Made by a program: the position numbers and the translations under genes. A stretch of DNA of 64,000 bases from positions 720,658-784,657 of the forward strand of contig NC_133538.1 in the NCBI RefSeq assembly GCF_048544455.1, in the 5' to 3' direction. The notes under the pieces were generated by a model. It was not told where the DNA came from, did not search any database, and worked only from the letters and a program-made list of their open reading frames with translations. Each line of letters starts with the position of its first letter. Within the stretch, counting starts at the first letter, position 1. The DNA is from Silene latifolia. Its lineage: Eukaryota > Streptophyta > Magnoliopsida > Caryophyllales > Caryophyllaceae. Positions 21,093 to 31,287 of the stretch are shown one piece after another.

Positions 21093-21137
21093 GAACTACG
21101 TCGGATTTGATTTCGCTCCACGCGAATACGTAGGCAG
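21093..21137 (+). ncRNA. Two-stem conserved motif, copy 1 (element C)
   Basis: CTACGT (21096-21101) pairs with ACGTAG (21128-21133), enclosing a 5-bp hairpin TTCGC/GCGAA. Copies 2 and 3 (22549-22596; 58810-58856 minus) keep the outer stem and the linker ttgatt but have inner stem TCCGT/ACGGA, with two compensating pair changes. It is probably an RNA structure of Tat elements; its role is unknown to me. Confidence 0.55.
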
Positions 21138-21384
21138 TCCTTCAGAATAAGGGATTCAATCCACCCATCATCCAAGTTGTCATCTTGTCGGTTTCTTACG
21201 GGTCTTAACCAAGTCCAAATGAAGCCACCTTTGTTTGAGTCGGTCTTAGCACTTGATGTAGGCTAGGATGAGGATATAGGTTCAGATGAATAGTATCAAG
21301 TCTCAGAATGAGCTTTATCTAATGGTTTAGGCAAAGATGCTGAGTCATATAGATGTGGGTTTGTGTTAGGAACAGAAAATATGA

Positions 21385-21500
21385 AAAACCCGCTGAAAAG
21401 AAAGAAGGCGTGGAAGAAAAATAGTAAAAGCCCGCTGAAAAGAAAGAAGGCGGTGGCAAGAAATGATGAAACTCGCTGAAAAGAAAGGAGGCGAGGAGAA
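21385..21500 (+). repeat. Tandem repeat in C 3' region
   Basis: Three units of about 50 bp share cgctgaaaagaaagaagg followed by gcg, with purine-rich spacers. Confidence 0.8.
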
Positions 21501-21974
21501 GAGTGATAGAATGTTCCCAACAAAAGTCATACGTGATGTCTAAGTGTTCTCATAAAATCAGTCTGTGTTTAGTGTCTGGGCGAAGCCAACGTTGTTGCTC
21601 CGTGAATTTAATCCACCTTGTCAATGCCAAGTGATCTTGATTCCCATGTGCCCTCGGGAGCACGCCCATGCCATACGAAATCTTCGTCCCAAGTTCGACG
21701 ATCTTGTGATTCCCGTTTGTCATCTTTTGGCGCCAGAATGGCCAATTTACATTTCTACCCCCAGCGAGTCAATAATTGAATTAAAACTCGTGCACACTTA
21801 CGGTTTTATTTTCCTTTTTTGTTTTACGGTAGCGGGCTACGCCCACGTTATTTACAGGTCATACAGCGTGTCTGAGTCATATTTCATGCTCACCCATCAA
21901 GGTTCAATTTCAAAAGTTCAAAATTCCGAAATTTCAAAAACTTTTTGCAAATTATGGATAGATGATCCAAGTAG

Positions 21975-22175
21975 TAGAATCTTTTCGGGTCGAAGATCCA
22001 ATCTTTCAAAATTCAAAATTTCAAATTCAATTTTTTGGGTCGATGGCCCAGCGTACCAAGTAATGTCAAATTCAATTTTCGGGTCGATGACCCAATCATT
22101 CAAAATTTTCAAATTCAATTTTCGGGTCGATGACCCAGTATTTCAAATGATCCAATTCCAAGATCGATGATCCAA
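21975..22175 (+). repeat. Tandem repeats around TCGATGACCCA in C
   Basis: Four to five diverged units of about 55 bp carry tttcgggtcgatgaccca-type and tttcaaattcaa phrases. Confidence 0.75.
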
Positions 22176-22548
22176 ATGTGCTTATGTGATGATTATTGCT
22201 AGTACGTTTTTGTGTTTCAAATATAGCAGGATATGCTTCAACTGGGGGCTCTAAAGTCTTCGACTTTAGAGCCATTACAAATGGGGCTCACGAGCCGTTG
22301 GCTTCAGAGACCATTATCAAGATGTAGAGGATGATATCCACCAAGAATTCAATTCAATACTAGAGTATGAAATGGAAGAATTCCGTAGCTGAAAGCAAAT
22401 GATGAAAGCGGCGGCAACCTCCTTGGAAAGTCCCGTCCCATTCGGACAAGCGCCAGCAGATAATAAATTTTGGGCAAATGTCAACAGATGATGAATTTTG
22501 GACAAATGCCAGCAGATGATAAACTTTGGGCAAGTGTCAGCAGTTGCC

Positions 22549-22596
22549 GAACTACGACGCGGGTTTGATTCCGTCAGAAACGGATACGTAGGCGCC
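22549..22596 (+). ncRNA. Two-stem conserved motif, copy 2 (element C)
   Basis: The outer stem CTACG/CGTAG is as in copy 1. The inner stem is TCCGT/ACGGA with loop cagaa. It is followed by aaggctcaaccca, as copy 1 is followed by gggattcaatccaccca. Confidence 0.55.
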
Positions 22597-22842
22597 TAAG
22601 GATAAGGCTCAACCCACCATTTATGCAATTTATGGGTCGATGACCAACGATGATATTTCGACGCAACAGAAGCAAGAGTCAATCTCCAACGAAGTTTCAG
22701 GTATTGTCTCTTCTTATGGTTGGCGAGCTTATGTACGCAAGTCTAATGGACTATAAACGACCCGAAGAATCCTCAGGTCGAAAGGGACCTGGGGTATACT
22801 TTGACTTTCGCCTTGTCCAAGCCTCAGTCAAAGTGGGGGCTC

Positions 22843-25800
22843 TGTAGATACCCGTATCCGTCGATATTGGAATTTATAGAGAACCCGACAAACACCCGAT
22901 GATGATAGGACACATGTATTCTTTAGTTGTCATTGTCATTATTTGGAGCTCGTTTACGAGGTAGAATGGGCGTCGTCGATGAAGTATTCTATTAATTTAA
23001 ATGATATTTAAATTAATGTTTTTTTAAGTGAATTCATTTTATTAATTTAAATGATATTTAAATTAATGTTTTTTTAAGTGAGTTCATTTTATTAATTTAA
23101 ATGATATTTAAATTATGGTTTTTTAGGTAAATTTAATTTATTTTATTTTATTTTGAATTTATTTTCCCAAGTTTATTTTATTGAAAATAAAATAAATAAT
23201 TGATTTGAAAAATCATTTTATGAGTATATTTGATTTGAAAAGTCATTTATTTTAATGGGTTAATTGATTTGAAAAATCGATTTGAAAATCGAAAAGAACT
23301 CGTTTTGAACACTTGTTTTTGAGCTCGATTTTAGCTCGGTTTTTGAGCCCGTTTCCTTCACGAATTGGCACGAATCTCGAGTACATTAACCAACCTAGAC
23401 CAATACCCATCCACCCTTGTTCGAACCCCCTACCATGGCCCAAATTCTCGTCCCAAACAACCCCAACCAGCCCACGCATAAACCGAGCAGCCCCTGTTTT
23501 GGCAGCTCAATTCCCGAGCCCCCGAGCCCAAACCCGCTCCAAACACTACCAAGACCCGTACCCATTAACCCTAACCCATACCCTAGTATCCTACCCATAT
23601 TATCTAGCTTAATCACCAAGAAAACCTCCCTCAAACCCTCACAAAAACGGCTGGACAGCAGCCATACGGGATGAAGCCCGACTGCCTCTCCCTCTCTTTT
23701 AACCTACTTTAACTCCTTATAAATACCACCCCTCCACCATACATTCATTCCTCTAAGTTCTCCATACATCCTACCATCACCCACAAGCTTTAAACCTCAG
23801 AAACAAACCCTAATTGCCTCCCAAAAACCCTAAACAAAACCGACATACAAACTGAACTGTTTGTGTGTCCTCCTCGAAAAACAATTCGTTCCTCCATCAA
23901 ACCTCCATCAAAACTCGATTTTCTTGTTCCTAATTAACCACATAACATTCATCTACACATTAGATAAAGATTTACGAGCCAAATTGCCCTTGAGAGTACA
24001 CGAAATCCCTCGAAAAACAGAGTGTTATACACTCTGTTTTCGCGGTTTGTTCTTGTCTGTCCAGTTCTGTTTGTGCTCGTTTTTCGTGCCCAATAACCCA
24101 AAACTAGCAGGGGTTGCTTTAATATCTCTGTTCTCCTCTCTTTCTAGTTTTCAAAACATCTTTTAAATCAAATTTTCGTCGTGAAACGAGGGAGAAATCA
24201 TCGTTTGAAAGTTGCTGTCCAGATTTGTCAAAAAACGCGTGTTTGCTTTGTTTCTTCGTCGACGACGGCCTCTCGAGATAAAATCTACCATCGATTACGA
24301 CCCAAGACGGTGTCAACGATACATGTAGGTTGAGGGTGCATCAAATCCTCCTTTTCTCCTTTTTTATTTCATTTTTTATGCTTGTTCTTTTATAGTTTGT
24401 TTTATTCGTTTATCGTTTTTGTTTATCGATTGTTTAATTAACTATGAAACTAGTTTAGTCCGAGTATGAGTTAAAGTACCACCATGAACACCCGCGTTGA
24501 CTTGAGATGGGAAAGAAACCGCTACATCAGTCGGTCGTACACCCCCGTCTCATTTACATATCCTCGTGTTCAAGGTAGGGCATTAATAAAACAAATTCTA
24601 ACTTCGTTCTTCGCTTTTGACCTCTCCTTTGTTTCGTGTGATTCGACCCACCCTAGGATCATTTACATGTCAGTATGACCTCTGATTGTTAACATATAAC
24701 TCGTTTAGATGACATTAGATCAATTTAATAACCTAATTAGACACATTAGGGTACATCGACATAGCTTTAAAAACCGATTAACAATTCTGTAACTTAATTG
24801 AATTCATCTTCCCTTTCACTAATTTTCTCGTTAGCATGGAAGTGCGTGCTTAACACCTTTCCATTTGCACTCGTTGACGATTTAGAATTGTACCTAACCT
24901 AGTTCGTATTTATTTAATTCAATTTGTAATTAATTAACCTTTAATTTGTTTTATTTATTTCTAATTTTTTAAAAGTCGTTTTAATTATCTTTTATGGTTC
25001 AAAATCTGTAAATTTAATTTAATGAATTTTTTCGTAATTTATTTTACTGATTTCGTAATTAAAACATAATTAACTTTGTTTTTCTACAAAAACCGTGCCT
25101 TGCACGGGTCTGTATGACTTCTGATCCGTGCACTGCACGGGTCTGCCAGTTTTAGTTTCTTTTCTTCTTTTGTTTCTTTAATTGTTTACTAATCCTATTT
25201 TAATAAATATGGATTGGTGAATAATTTTAATAAGTTGGGTTCAATTTATTTAATAAGTTGTACCTAATTTATTTCAAGCCTTTATACTTATTTATTTTAA
25301 TTTAATTAGTTTAATTCTAATCTAATTTGTTTATTAACTAATAATTCAACTAACATCTTTAATTAGTCTAACTTAGCTTTAGCTTTTTTGTTTACATTTG
25401 TTTCGTTTATTAAGACTTAATAGTTTAAGTTGTATTTTGTTAGTTTGTATTGTAATCTGAGTGAAAGTAATTATGATAGTTGTTGTAATTAGATTGAGTT
25501 GTAATTTATTTCTCGTTGTGTCGGCATGAAATGCCTGGGTTGTAATAGGATAGATCCCAATGGCTCCTCCATTCCTCCTAAGCCGTGTTTGCGCATCTTT
25601 TATTTCAAATCAACCAACATGCTAAAACAACTTTGACAAAGTTAGTATTCATGCATTAAACGACATAGAAATTGTTGTCACATGTTAGGGTTTTAAAACG
25701 ATGTTTGCATATCATATATCGTAGTAGCTATGACCTTGTTTGAAATCCATACTTGACTTAGTAGAGGCCGTTATTGACGGGCGGGGTTGGGTGTCCTTAT

Positions 25801-26106
25801 GGGCTTCCCAACACGTACCCTCACCCCTTACTCAAGATCTATGGTTTGTGGATCCGTCTAAATACCATTGGATTACGAGAGTCATTCAAATCGAGTGATA
25901 TAGGGTACAAGTCTTTATCTTTAATCACTCGTAGTCGATTGGCTTTATGCTTTTCGATGAAAGGTGCAAAGTTGACTTGAACGGTTCCAAGTTCCCAAAA
26001 AACTTGGTGGCGACTCTAATATGTCTTAATTCGATTCGAAAGAACCTCGAGTCGATTATGCCTAGTGTGGATCCCGCGGACGCAGTTCCCGAGGGCCTTG
26101 TCCACA
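22843..26106 (+). repeat. 3' LTR of element C
   Basis: It is 3264 bp, starts TGTAGATACC and ends TTGTCCACA. It is a direct repeat of 14059-17317 with about two dozen substitutions and an 8-bp cccgagcc duplication near 23515. The open frame that crosses its end into 26112 begins inside the LTR by chance; those first codons are not part of the host frame. Confidence 0.93.
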
Positions 26107-26111
26107 CTGTT

Positions 26112-27694
26112 GCTTCTTCTGTTGCAGCTACAACTAGTACTTCAGGTACGGTGACCACCCCTACTGCGTGGTCACCCGCAGTCACAGCTGCTTACCGGGC
26201 GGCTCTAGTTCCTCGTCCCGTCGGAGGACGGGCTTCTACTTCAGGTTCTAGAGGCCGAGGTCGTGCACGACCTACACCTGCTGCTGGCCGTTCTGTTGGC
26301 CGTGTTACCATCCGAGGGGACGACTCCCTCGACTCCTACCCCGACTACCCCCAGGTAATTTTTGTTAACGGTATTCATCGCACTAGATTTTATGCTTTAA
26401 TAGACTGTGACTTTCTCCTGACTCGCTTTTTGTGCCGTTCGTCACTTGAGAGGCTTGGTATCTACGAGCCGGTGTGTGAGATTTTGAGGGGTACGGGGAT
26501 GGCTGGACTTGTGAGCATTAGTGCCTACACCATCAGAGAGCTGACCCTTGAGTTTTTCAGCTCCTTTACCTTCTCCTCCGGGGCACACGAGGCTTACCCT
26601 ACTTGTGCTTCTGTGTCTTTCCGTTTGTTCAACCGGACTTTTTCTTTGACTTTGGAGGAGTTTGGTACTAGACTTAGCCTTTTCTTTACGGGCGCCACTT
26701 CCGCCCCCAGGAAGGCCCTCCGTCAATTTTGGCAGACTTTGGCACAGACTACCTACGAGGAGCGACGTCTCGCTCAGGTCCACCTTTCCCCTGCCCGTTA
26801 CTTGAACATTGACAACGAGGGGCCCTTTGCCCTCAACATTGCTTACTTGACCGCCCAGTACTTCCAGTCTCAGGGGGAGAAGACCACGGCACCATTGTCT
26901 TTGGTGGCATAGCCACCTTCCTTGCTCGTTCTCTCCTCTCTGCTTTACCTCGTGACTTACCGTACATACCGGGACATAGGTTCCTGGACCGAGCATCCAT
27001 GTTGTCCATGACTTGGCTGACTTCTGACTACCGAACATGGAATATTAGTGGTTCCTTTTCCGTCGACCTTCCTTGCAGCACCCTTCTTCATCTCGTCCCC
27101 TTGCCCACTGTCGCACGGGGCATTTTACCACCACCGTTACCCATGTACCACCTACCGCTTTGACAACCTACTACCTTGCTCGCTTCTAGGAAGCGGCGTC
27201 GACCTGAGATCGGAGAGGGATCCACACCTCCTACGGGTGGCCAGACTTCCACGGCCACTCCTACCCCGATCCCTACTCCTACTCCTACTCCTACTCCTGC
27301 GCCCGATCAGGTACAACCGGTTCTTCCGGCTAATTTTGTTTCTCCTCCACCCTTTGAGGCGTCTGCGGTCATGGACCAAGGGCGCCGTGACGGTTTGTTG
27401 CTTGAGATTGCAGAGAGACATGCTCTTATGAAGAGGGACATATCTCTTACTTTGTTCCCTATGTACGAATATCACATGAGGCGACACCGTCGTATTCCAG
27501 AGGGTTGGCCACACCCGTCCTTCTACTGGTACCCGGCTGAGGGGTACCCTGAGTCAGCTAGTGAGGAAGAGGAGGAGGAGGACGCAGCAGCGGCGGCAGC
27601 GAGAGCTCAGGCTGAGAAGAGGAGGAGAGAGCAGGAGGAGGACCCGGACATCACGGTGATGGTGGAGGACGTGACAGAGGAGCTTGACGAGTAG
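26112..27694 (+). pseudogene. Env-like/ATHILA ORF-1-like protein, main part (element B)
   Basis: This continues the frame begun at 13816. It opens with a Thr/Ala-rich stretch and a basic SGSRGRGRARPTP segment, then a folded-looking domain (FVNGIHRTRFYALIDCDFL, YEPVCEILRGTGMAGLVSI, RELTLEFFSSFTF) to 26912. The RELTLEF-type motif resembles the plant ATHILA ORF-1 family as I remember it; I could not search for it. A frameshift near 26905 moves the next part (LPRDLPYIPGHRFLDRASML) to another frame. The end, 27176-27694, has a Pro/Thr repeat, an acidic run and Ala- and Arg-rich segments. I see no clear membrane segment. Function is unknown; other Athila-like elements here lack it. Confidence 0.6.
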
Positions 27695-27708
27695 CTACTG
27701 GTCTACTC

Positions 27709-27741
27709 ACTTCCCCAGTTTTCAGGCTGGTTTGGGGAAGT
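27709..27741 (+). promoter_or_regulatory. Polypurine-like tract 1 folded in a stem, element B
   Basis: ACTTCCCC pairs with GGGGAAGT around ctggttt. The stem differs in sequence from A and F (GACCTCCC) and D (AACCTCC) but keeps pairing. Confidence 0.55.
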
Positions 27742-27868
27742 TCGTGTTTTGTATGTATATTCTCGCTCTTTTCTTTTCTTTTGTCTCCTTTTTATTTTAT
27801 TATTTTCATTCATTTATTGGTTGTATATTCCCGTTCCTCCGTATATATCTGCTGGTGTATGCTGGAGG

Positions 27869-27903
27869 ACAACGAGGGCATTGTCAGTTTTGTTTTGGGG
27901 AGG
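27869..27903 (+). promoter_or_regulatory. Hairpin plus internal polypurine tract 2, element B
   Basis: ACAACG, loop AGGG and CATTGT form a stem with one mismatch, followed by cagttttgttttggggagg. Confidence 0.5.
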
Positions 27904-28594
27904 GTAATGCATCCTTTGAGTCTGCATTTGCATTTGTTTTGCATTCACGTTTCTATTTTCAGCTTGCTTTGTATTTATTTTTTTCATAAAATCATAAAAT
28001 CCAAAAAATTAGAAATTTTAAAAAAAATAATAAAATATTCACGTTTATTTTTGCATATAGGTTGAGTCGGAACGGTTGATTTTCGTGATGATATTGCACT
28101 TTAACTTGTCATTTTACTTGAGCCTTGCACTTTCATTAACGGTTATTAGCTGAGTCTTACATATAATCTACGAGTTTTTGTTCAAATATAGCTGACTGTT
28201 TAGACTTGACCTGATAAATTGGCAACTAATTACAATTTCTGAGATTTAGAGCTTTATGACTGGTGACATTCATGACCGGTTTACATAGGAATTGAGAGTA
28301 GTACTCCTTGCATAGCATGTTCATCATTTTTGCACTTTTATGACCGTTGATTTCTTGTCAAATGCATGCATCCGGGTTTGTGGTCGGTGTCACATGCAGG
28401 GAGGTGCTTGCAAATTTTCCCTTTTTTTACATTTTTCACCCATTTAGCTCCACTTAAGCCAAATTTAGCCTTTTTGACCCATTAGCTACATCCAAAACTG
28501 AGCATGCCTAGTCAAACTAGTTTAGTATGTCTTTTGTGGTATGTTTTTCTGTCTGTGAGTTTGGCCCGTATACATTGATTGGAGTTGGTGAAAA

Positions 28595-28735
28595 TGAAGG
28601 AAGGGAGGAAAAAAAGAAATTGAAAAGAAAAAGAAAGAAAAACGTGAAAAAAGAAAAAGAAAAAAGAAATAAAAAAAATTGAAAAAGTGATTCACGTATG
28701 ATCAGTGAAGAAAAAAAAGATTGAAAAAAAATTAT
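28595..28735 (+). repeat. Purine-rich A/G tract, element B 3' region
   Basis: This is a nearly pure A/G tract on the plus strand, about 680-820 bp upstream of the 3' LTR, as in A, D and G. Confidence 0.75.
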
Positions 28736-29175
28736 TTGATTTGTTTGATTCATTAAGACGGTCTTAAAAAAGGGAAGTTTGTGACCGTCTCACTCCTTGT
28801 TCTTATTCATATATTTTTTTTGAGGAGATAGTGTATTTGGATGGTGAGTTGTGTGCCAAATGAAGGGTACATGTGTTTATTTTTTCAGTCAGTTGAGATT
28901 CGGACGGTCTTATATGGTCCTGTTAGGAACTAGCTTGACGCTTTAACCTCCACATTTCCATAATCTGTTTTGCGTTTTCTCACCTGAACCTCACTTTCCT
29001 ATACTATTTGTAAGCCCTCGGCTGTGACGGACATTGTCGGTTGGAATGTGTGCGTTAGTGCTCGAATCGTCTATGATTTTTGTTGCATTCATGCTATGTA
29101 GGTCGCAGTTTAGGTGAGTGACTATTTCTATTTCTCTCTTTTACATAATAATTCACCCTTTGCTTCATGAGAGAA

Positions 29176-29228
29176 GTGTGACCACGTGAGAGTCCGATTT
29201 TGTTGGTCTTGCAAGGTCGATAGGTCAG
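29176..29228 (+). other. Conserved GTGAGAGTCC box, element B
   Basis: cacgtgagagtcc, then cttgcaaggtcgataggtcag. It ends 183 bp before the LTR. Confidence 0.7.
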
Positions 29229-29376
29229 CTTTATTTCTGAACATCTTATAACTCGTTTGCGTATTGACTGCTGTAGCTGTAACTGTTGATTTTTGTTGCA
29301 TTAAATTGGTTCAAGTAGACAAGTTATAGCTAGCTCTAAGTTATCATTCCCTTTCCATTAGTTTGCATTTAGTTTA

Positions 29377-29411
29377 CTCGAGGACGAGTAAAGGTTCGGT
29401 TTGGGGAGATT
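29377..29411 (+). promoter_or_regulatory. Hairpin and polypurine tract of element B
   Basis: CTCG-AGGA-CGAG followed by ggttcggtttggggagat before the LTR start TGATACATG. The stem pairs differ from A and D (CTTG/CAAG) but stay complementary. Confidence 0.7.
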
Positions 29412-29637
29412 TGATACATGCACATTTTATATAGTCTTTTTACCCTACTTTTGCACGTATTTCTATGTACTTTTGTACCGTTTTATATTGCATTATGCCC
29501 CGAAATGGCTACTTTGGTTCGTTTGGTCTGTTTTATAGGAATGAACCTGAAAGTAGTGGAATCGTACCCCTTTCGTCCTGTGTTGCATGCATTTTGAGGA
29601 GATGGGAACTTTAGAGTGAGAGCACTGCATTGGGATG
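29412..29637 (+). repeat. 3' LTR of element B, part 1
   Basis: It starts TGATACATGCAC and matches the start of F's LTR on the minus strand (43109-43334). It is cut at GGATG (29633-29637) by element D and continues at 38121. Confidence 0.9.
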
Positions 29638-29930
29638 TGATGCGTGTTATCTATATGATTTTTTAATGTTTTACATCCCATTTTACACGCATTTCAGAGC
29701 TCATTCTTGTAGTTTATGCTACATTTCTCCCTATTTCCGTATACTTCCGTATTTTGTACATTATTGCAGAAATGTGGAGAATTCAACGGGAAATCAAGCC
29801 AAATCCGTCCCCGAGTAATCTGCATTGCAAATGACGTAAAGGAATTGCTTAAGGAACGAGCTTGGTGCGCAATGCAAGGCCCAAAAGACAAGTCCACGAG
29901 TTAAAAGAAGTCAAGTAGGAGCTCATCCAG

Positions 29931-30030
29931 TCGATCGACCGTCACCTTCAGTCGATCGACCAATGCTCGGGTTCCAGAAGCTACTGTTTGCTGAGGAGCC
30001 TTCGATCGACCAGCCTTGTCAATCGATCGA
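29931..30030 (+). repeat. Palindrome array in 5' LTR, element D
   Basis: Four TCGATCGA words with GTC/GAC flanks have steps 21, 50 and 21 bp. The identical layout (21, 51, 21) recurs in D's linker and leader. The copy in the 3' LTR starts about 36889. Confidence 0.93.
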
Positions 30031-30121
30031 CCAGATCGCTATTCCAGACGTAAATTAAAAGACTGTGAATCTTGAAGCCCGTGAAGTTTAGGTTTAGGAA
30101 ATAAGGTGTTACGTTGATTGC

Positions 30122-30129
30122 TATATAAC
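30122..30129 (+). promoter_or_regulatory. TATA box in 5' LTR of element D
   Basis: TATATAAC about 90 bp downstream of the palindrome array. The copy in the 3' LTR is near 37080. Confidence 0.5.
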
Positions 30130-31167
30130 GTAACATAAACAATCAAGTTATGAGAGGAGTTTTCTATCCAAGTTTTTATCACAATACAGTACTTTCAGTT
30201 TTAGTTTACTCAAGTAATTAGGGTTTGGAACATCGGTTAGCATTGGATTTTCTGTTCTTGTTCTTAATCGTTCCTCTGAATTCCGGTATTCCTTCTGCCC
30301 TAATTCCATTTTATTGTTTTAGTTTCTTCATTAGTATAAGATTTGCAAGATTAGTATCCCAAAGCCAATTATCGTTATATTGCTATTTTTTATCTTCTTT
30401 AAGCATGAATTCAGTAATTGCTGTTAGTTTTATTGTTGTTATTACTTTCATCATGAGTAGCTAATTCTTTAGTGCTAGGATGTAGGCGATTTATGGCATA
30501 GGCGGCATTAGATTAGAAAGGACTGTTTCGTGTGTTGGTCGATCGACTGACATTGCCAGTCGATCGACTGACCTCGTAGGGTTTTATATTCGTTTTAATT
30601 GTTTTAATCTTGTATTTAACGAATCGAATGCATGCGACCAGTTAGATACCTATTTTGTGACTGACCCATTAGATCGAAAGATAGGGAAGGTTATTAGACC
30701 ATCAATTAAATCGACTAGACTGTGCTAAGATCGAAAGATAGGTATAGTTTAGACCGTTAGTCACTTTTCAGGACGAGAGTTAGTATTAGTGACATTAGGG
30801 ACCTATAGCGAGATCGAAAGATGCTATTTGTTGGGAGTGGACCGAGAGGACCTCTTTATTTCCCGCCTTACCTGTGTTTGATTCAGACCGACCTAGTTTG
30901 CTGCCGCCGAAGCTATAATCAACCGACCATCCTAGTACCCTTCTTTTATCTGTTTAAATCGTTTATTTAGTTTATTGCCTTTATTCTCTTTTAGCTGTAG
31001 ACCAATTCAAACCAACCCCCACATTTGTCACCATAGACTAAATATAGATCAACTAAAATTTACAACTGCCTCCTTGTGGTTCGACCCTGTTACCACTAGC
31101 CTAGGTTAGTCTTAATAGGAGATTATAAATTTTATCTTTGGTACTCACAACGACGGGTATCAAATTT

Positions 31168-31185
31168 TGGCGCCGTTGCCGGGGA
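31168..31185 (+). other. Primer binding site of element D (tRNA-Asp)
   Basis: tggcgccgttgccgggga, five bases after the LTR end, is the full complement of the 3' end of plant tRNA-Asp. Confidence 0.88.
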
Positions 31186-31287
31186 GGCAATAGTCCTAAT
31201 TTTAGTTGTTTTTATTTTTAGTCTTTCTTAGTTTAAGGGACATCTGTTCCTTAAACTTTTCTTATATTCTTTTTGTAGTTTCTTCTT

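Larger units (their letters stand above)
19895..22842 (+). other. 3' non-coding region of element C
   Basis: There are 2.9 kb without a recognisable gene where pol would be expected. Visible parts are a purine-rich tract (20480-20556), tandem repeats with cgctgaaaagaaagaaggcg (21385-21500), repeats of ttcgggtcgatgaccca (21975-22170), repeats around gccagcagatgat (22440-22535), two structured 45-bp elements (21093-21137 and 22549-22596), and the purine tract gtcaaagtgggggctc directly before the 3' LTR. Confidence 0.75.
14059..26106 (+). mobile_element. Element C: Tat/Retand-like Ty3/gypsy element, gag only
   Basis: A 12-kb element with very long LTRs (3259 and 3264 bp), a primer site beginning tttggcgactcactggg, a frameshifted gag, about 2.9 kb of non-coding 3' sequence and the purine tract gtcaaagtgggggctc. 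The long LTRs, this primer site and the gag type match the Tat lineage (Ogre/Retand). There is no protease, RT, RNase H or integrase, so it must have been mobilised in trans. The LTRs differ at only about two dozen positions plus an 8-bp duplication by eye, so the insertion is young. It splits B's env-like frame. Confidence 0.9.
26107..29411 (+). mobile_element. Element B, piece 3 (env-like frame and 3' region)
   Basis: B resumes with the duplicated CTGTT. It holds the main part of the env-like frame (to 27694), then 1.7 kb of non-coding sequence with polypurine-like tracts 1-3, a purine-rich tract and the GTGAGAGTCC box, up to the 3' LTR start at 29412. Confidence 0.82.
27695..29411 (+). other. 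3' non-coding region of element B
   Basis: No gene seen. The order matches A, D and F: tract 1 in a stem (27709-27741), hairpin plus tract 2 (27869-27903), a gagtcggaacgg block near 28064, a ttcatgaccggttt block near 28270, a purine-rich tract (28595-28735), the GTGAGAGTCC box (29176-29228), then hairpin CTCG-AGGA-CGAG (29377-29388) and the priming tract. Confidence 0.75.
29638..31162 (+). repeat. 5' LTR of element D
   Basis: It starts TGATGCGTG and ends GGTATCA. It holds four palindrome words at 29931, 29952, 30002 and 30023, a TATA box at 30122-30129, a further pair at 30539 and 30560, and three gatcgaaagat repeats (about 30673, 30729 and 30812) in the presumed R/U5. Confidence 0.93.

Noticed and set aside
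21093..21137. Hammerhead or other known self-cleaving ribozyme
   Set aside because: The conserved CUGAUGA and GAAA blocks of the hammerhead are absent; the motif has a different two-stem plan.
25947..26106. Start codon of the 321-codon frame at 25947
   Set aside because: The first part lies in C's LTR; the true reading frame of element B comes from 14058 and resumes at 26112.
31168..31185. tRNA-Asp-like sequence
   Set aside because: Only the 18 bases complementary to the tRNA 3' end are present, directly after LTRs. It is a primer site, not a tRNA gene.
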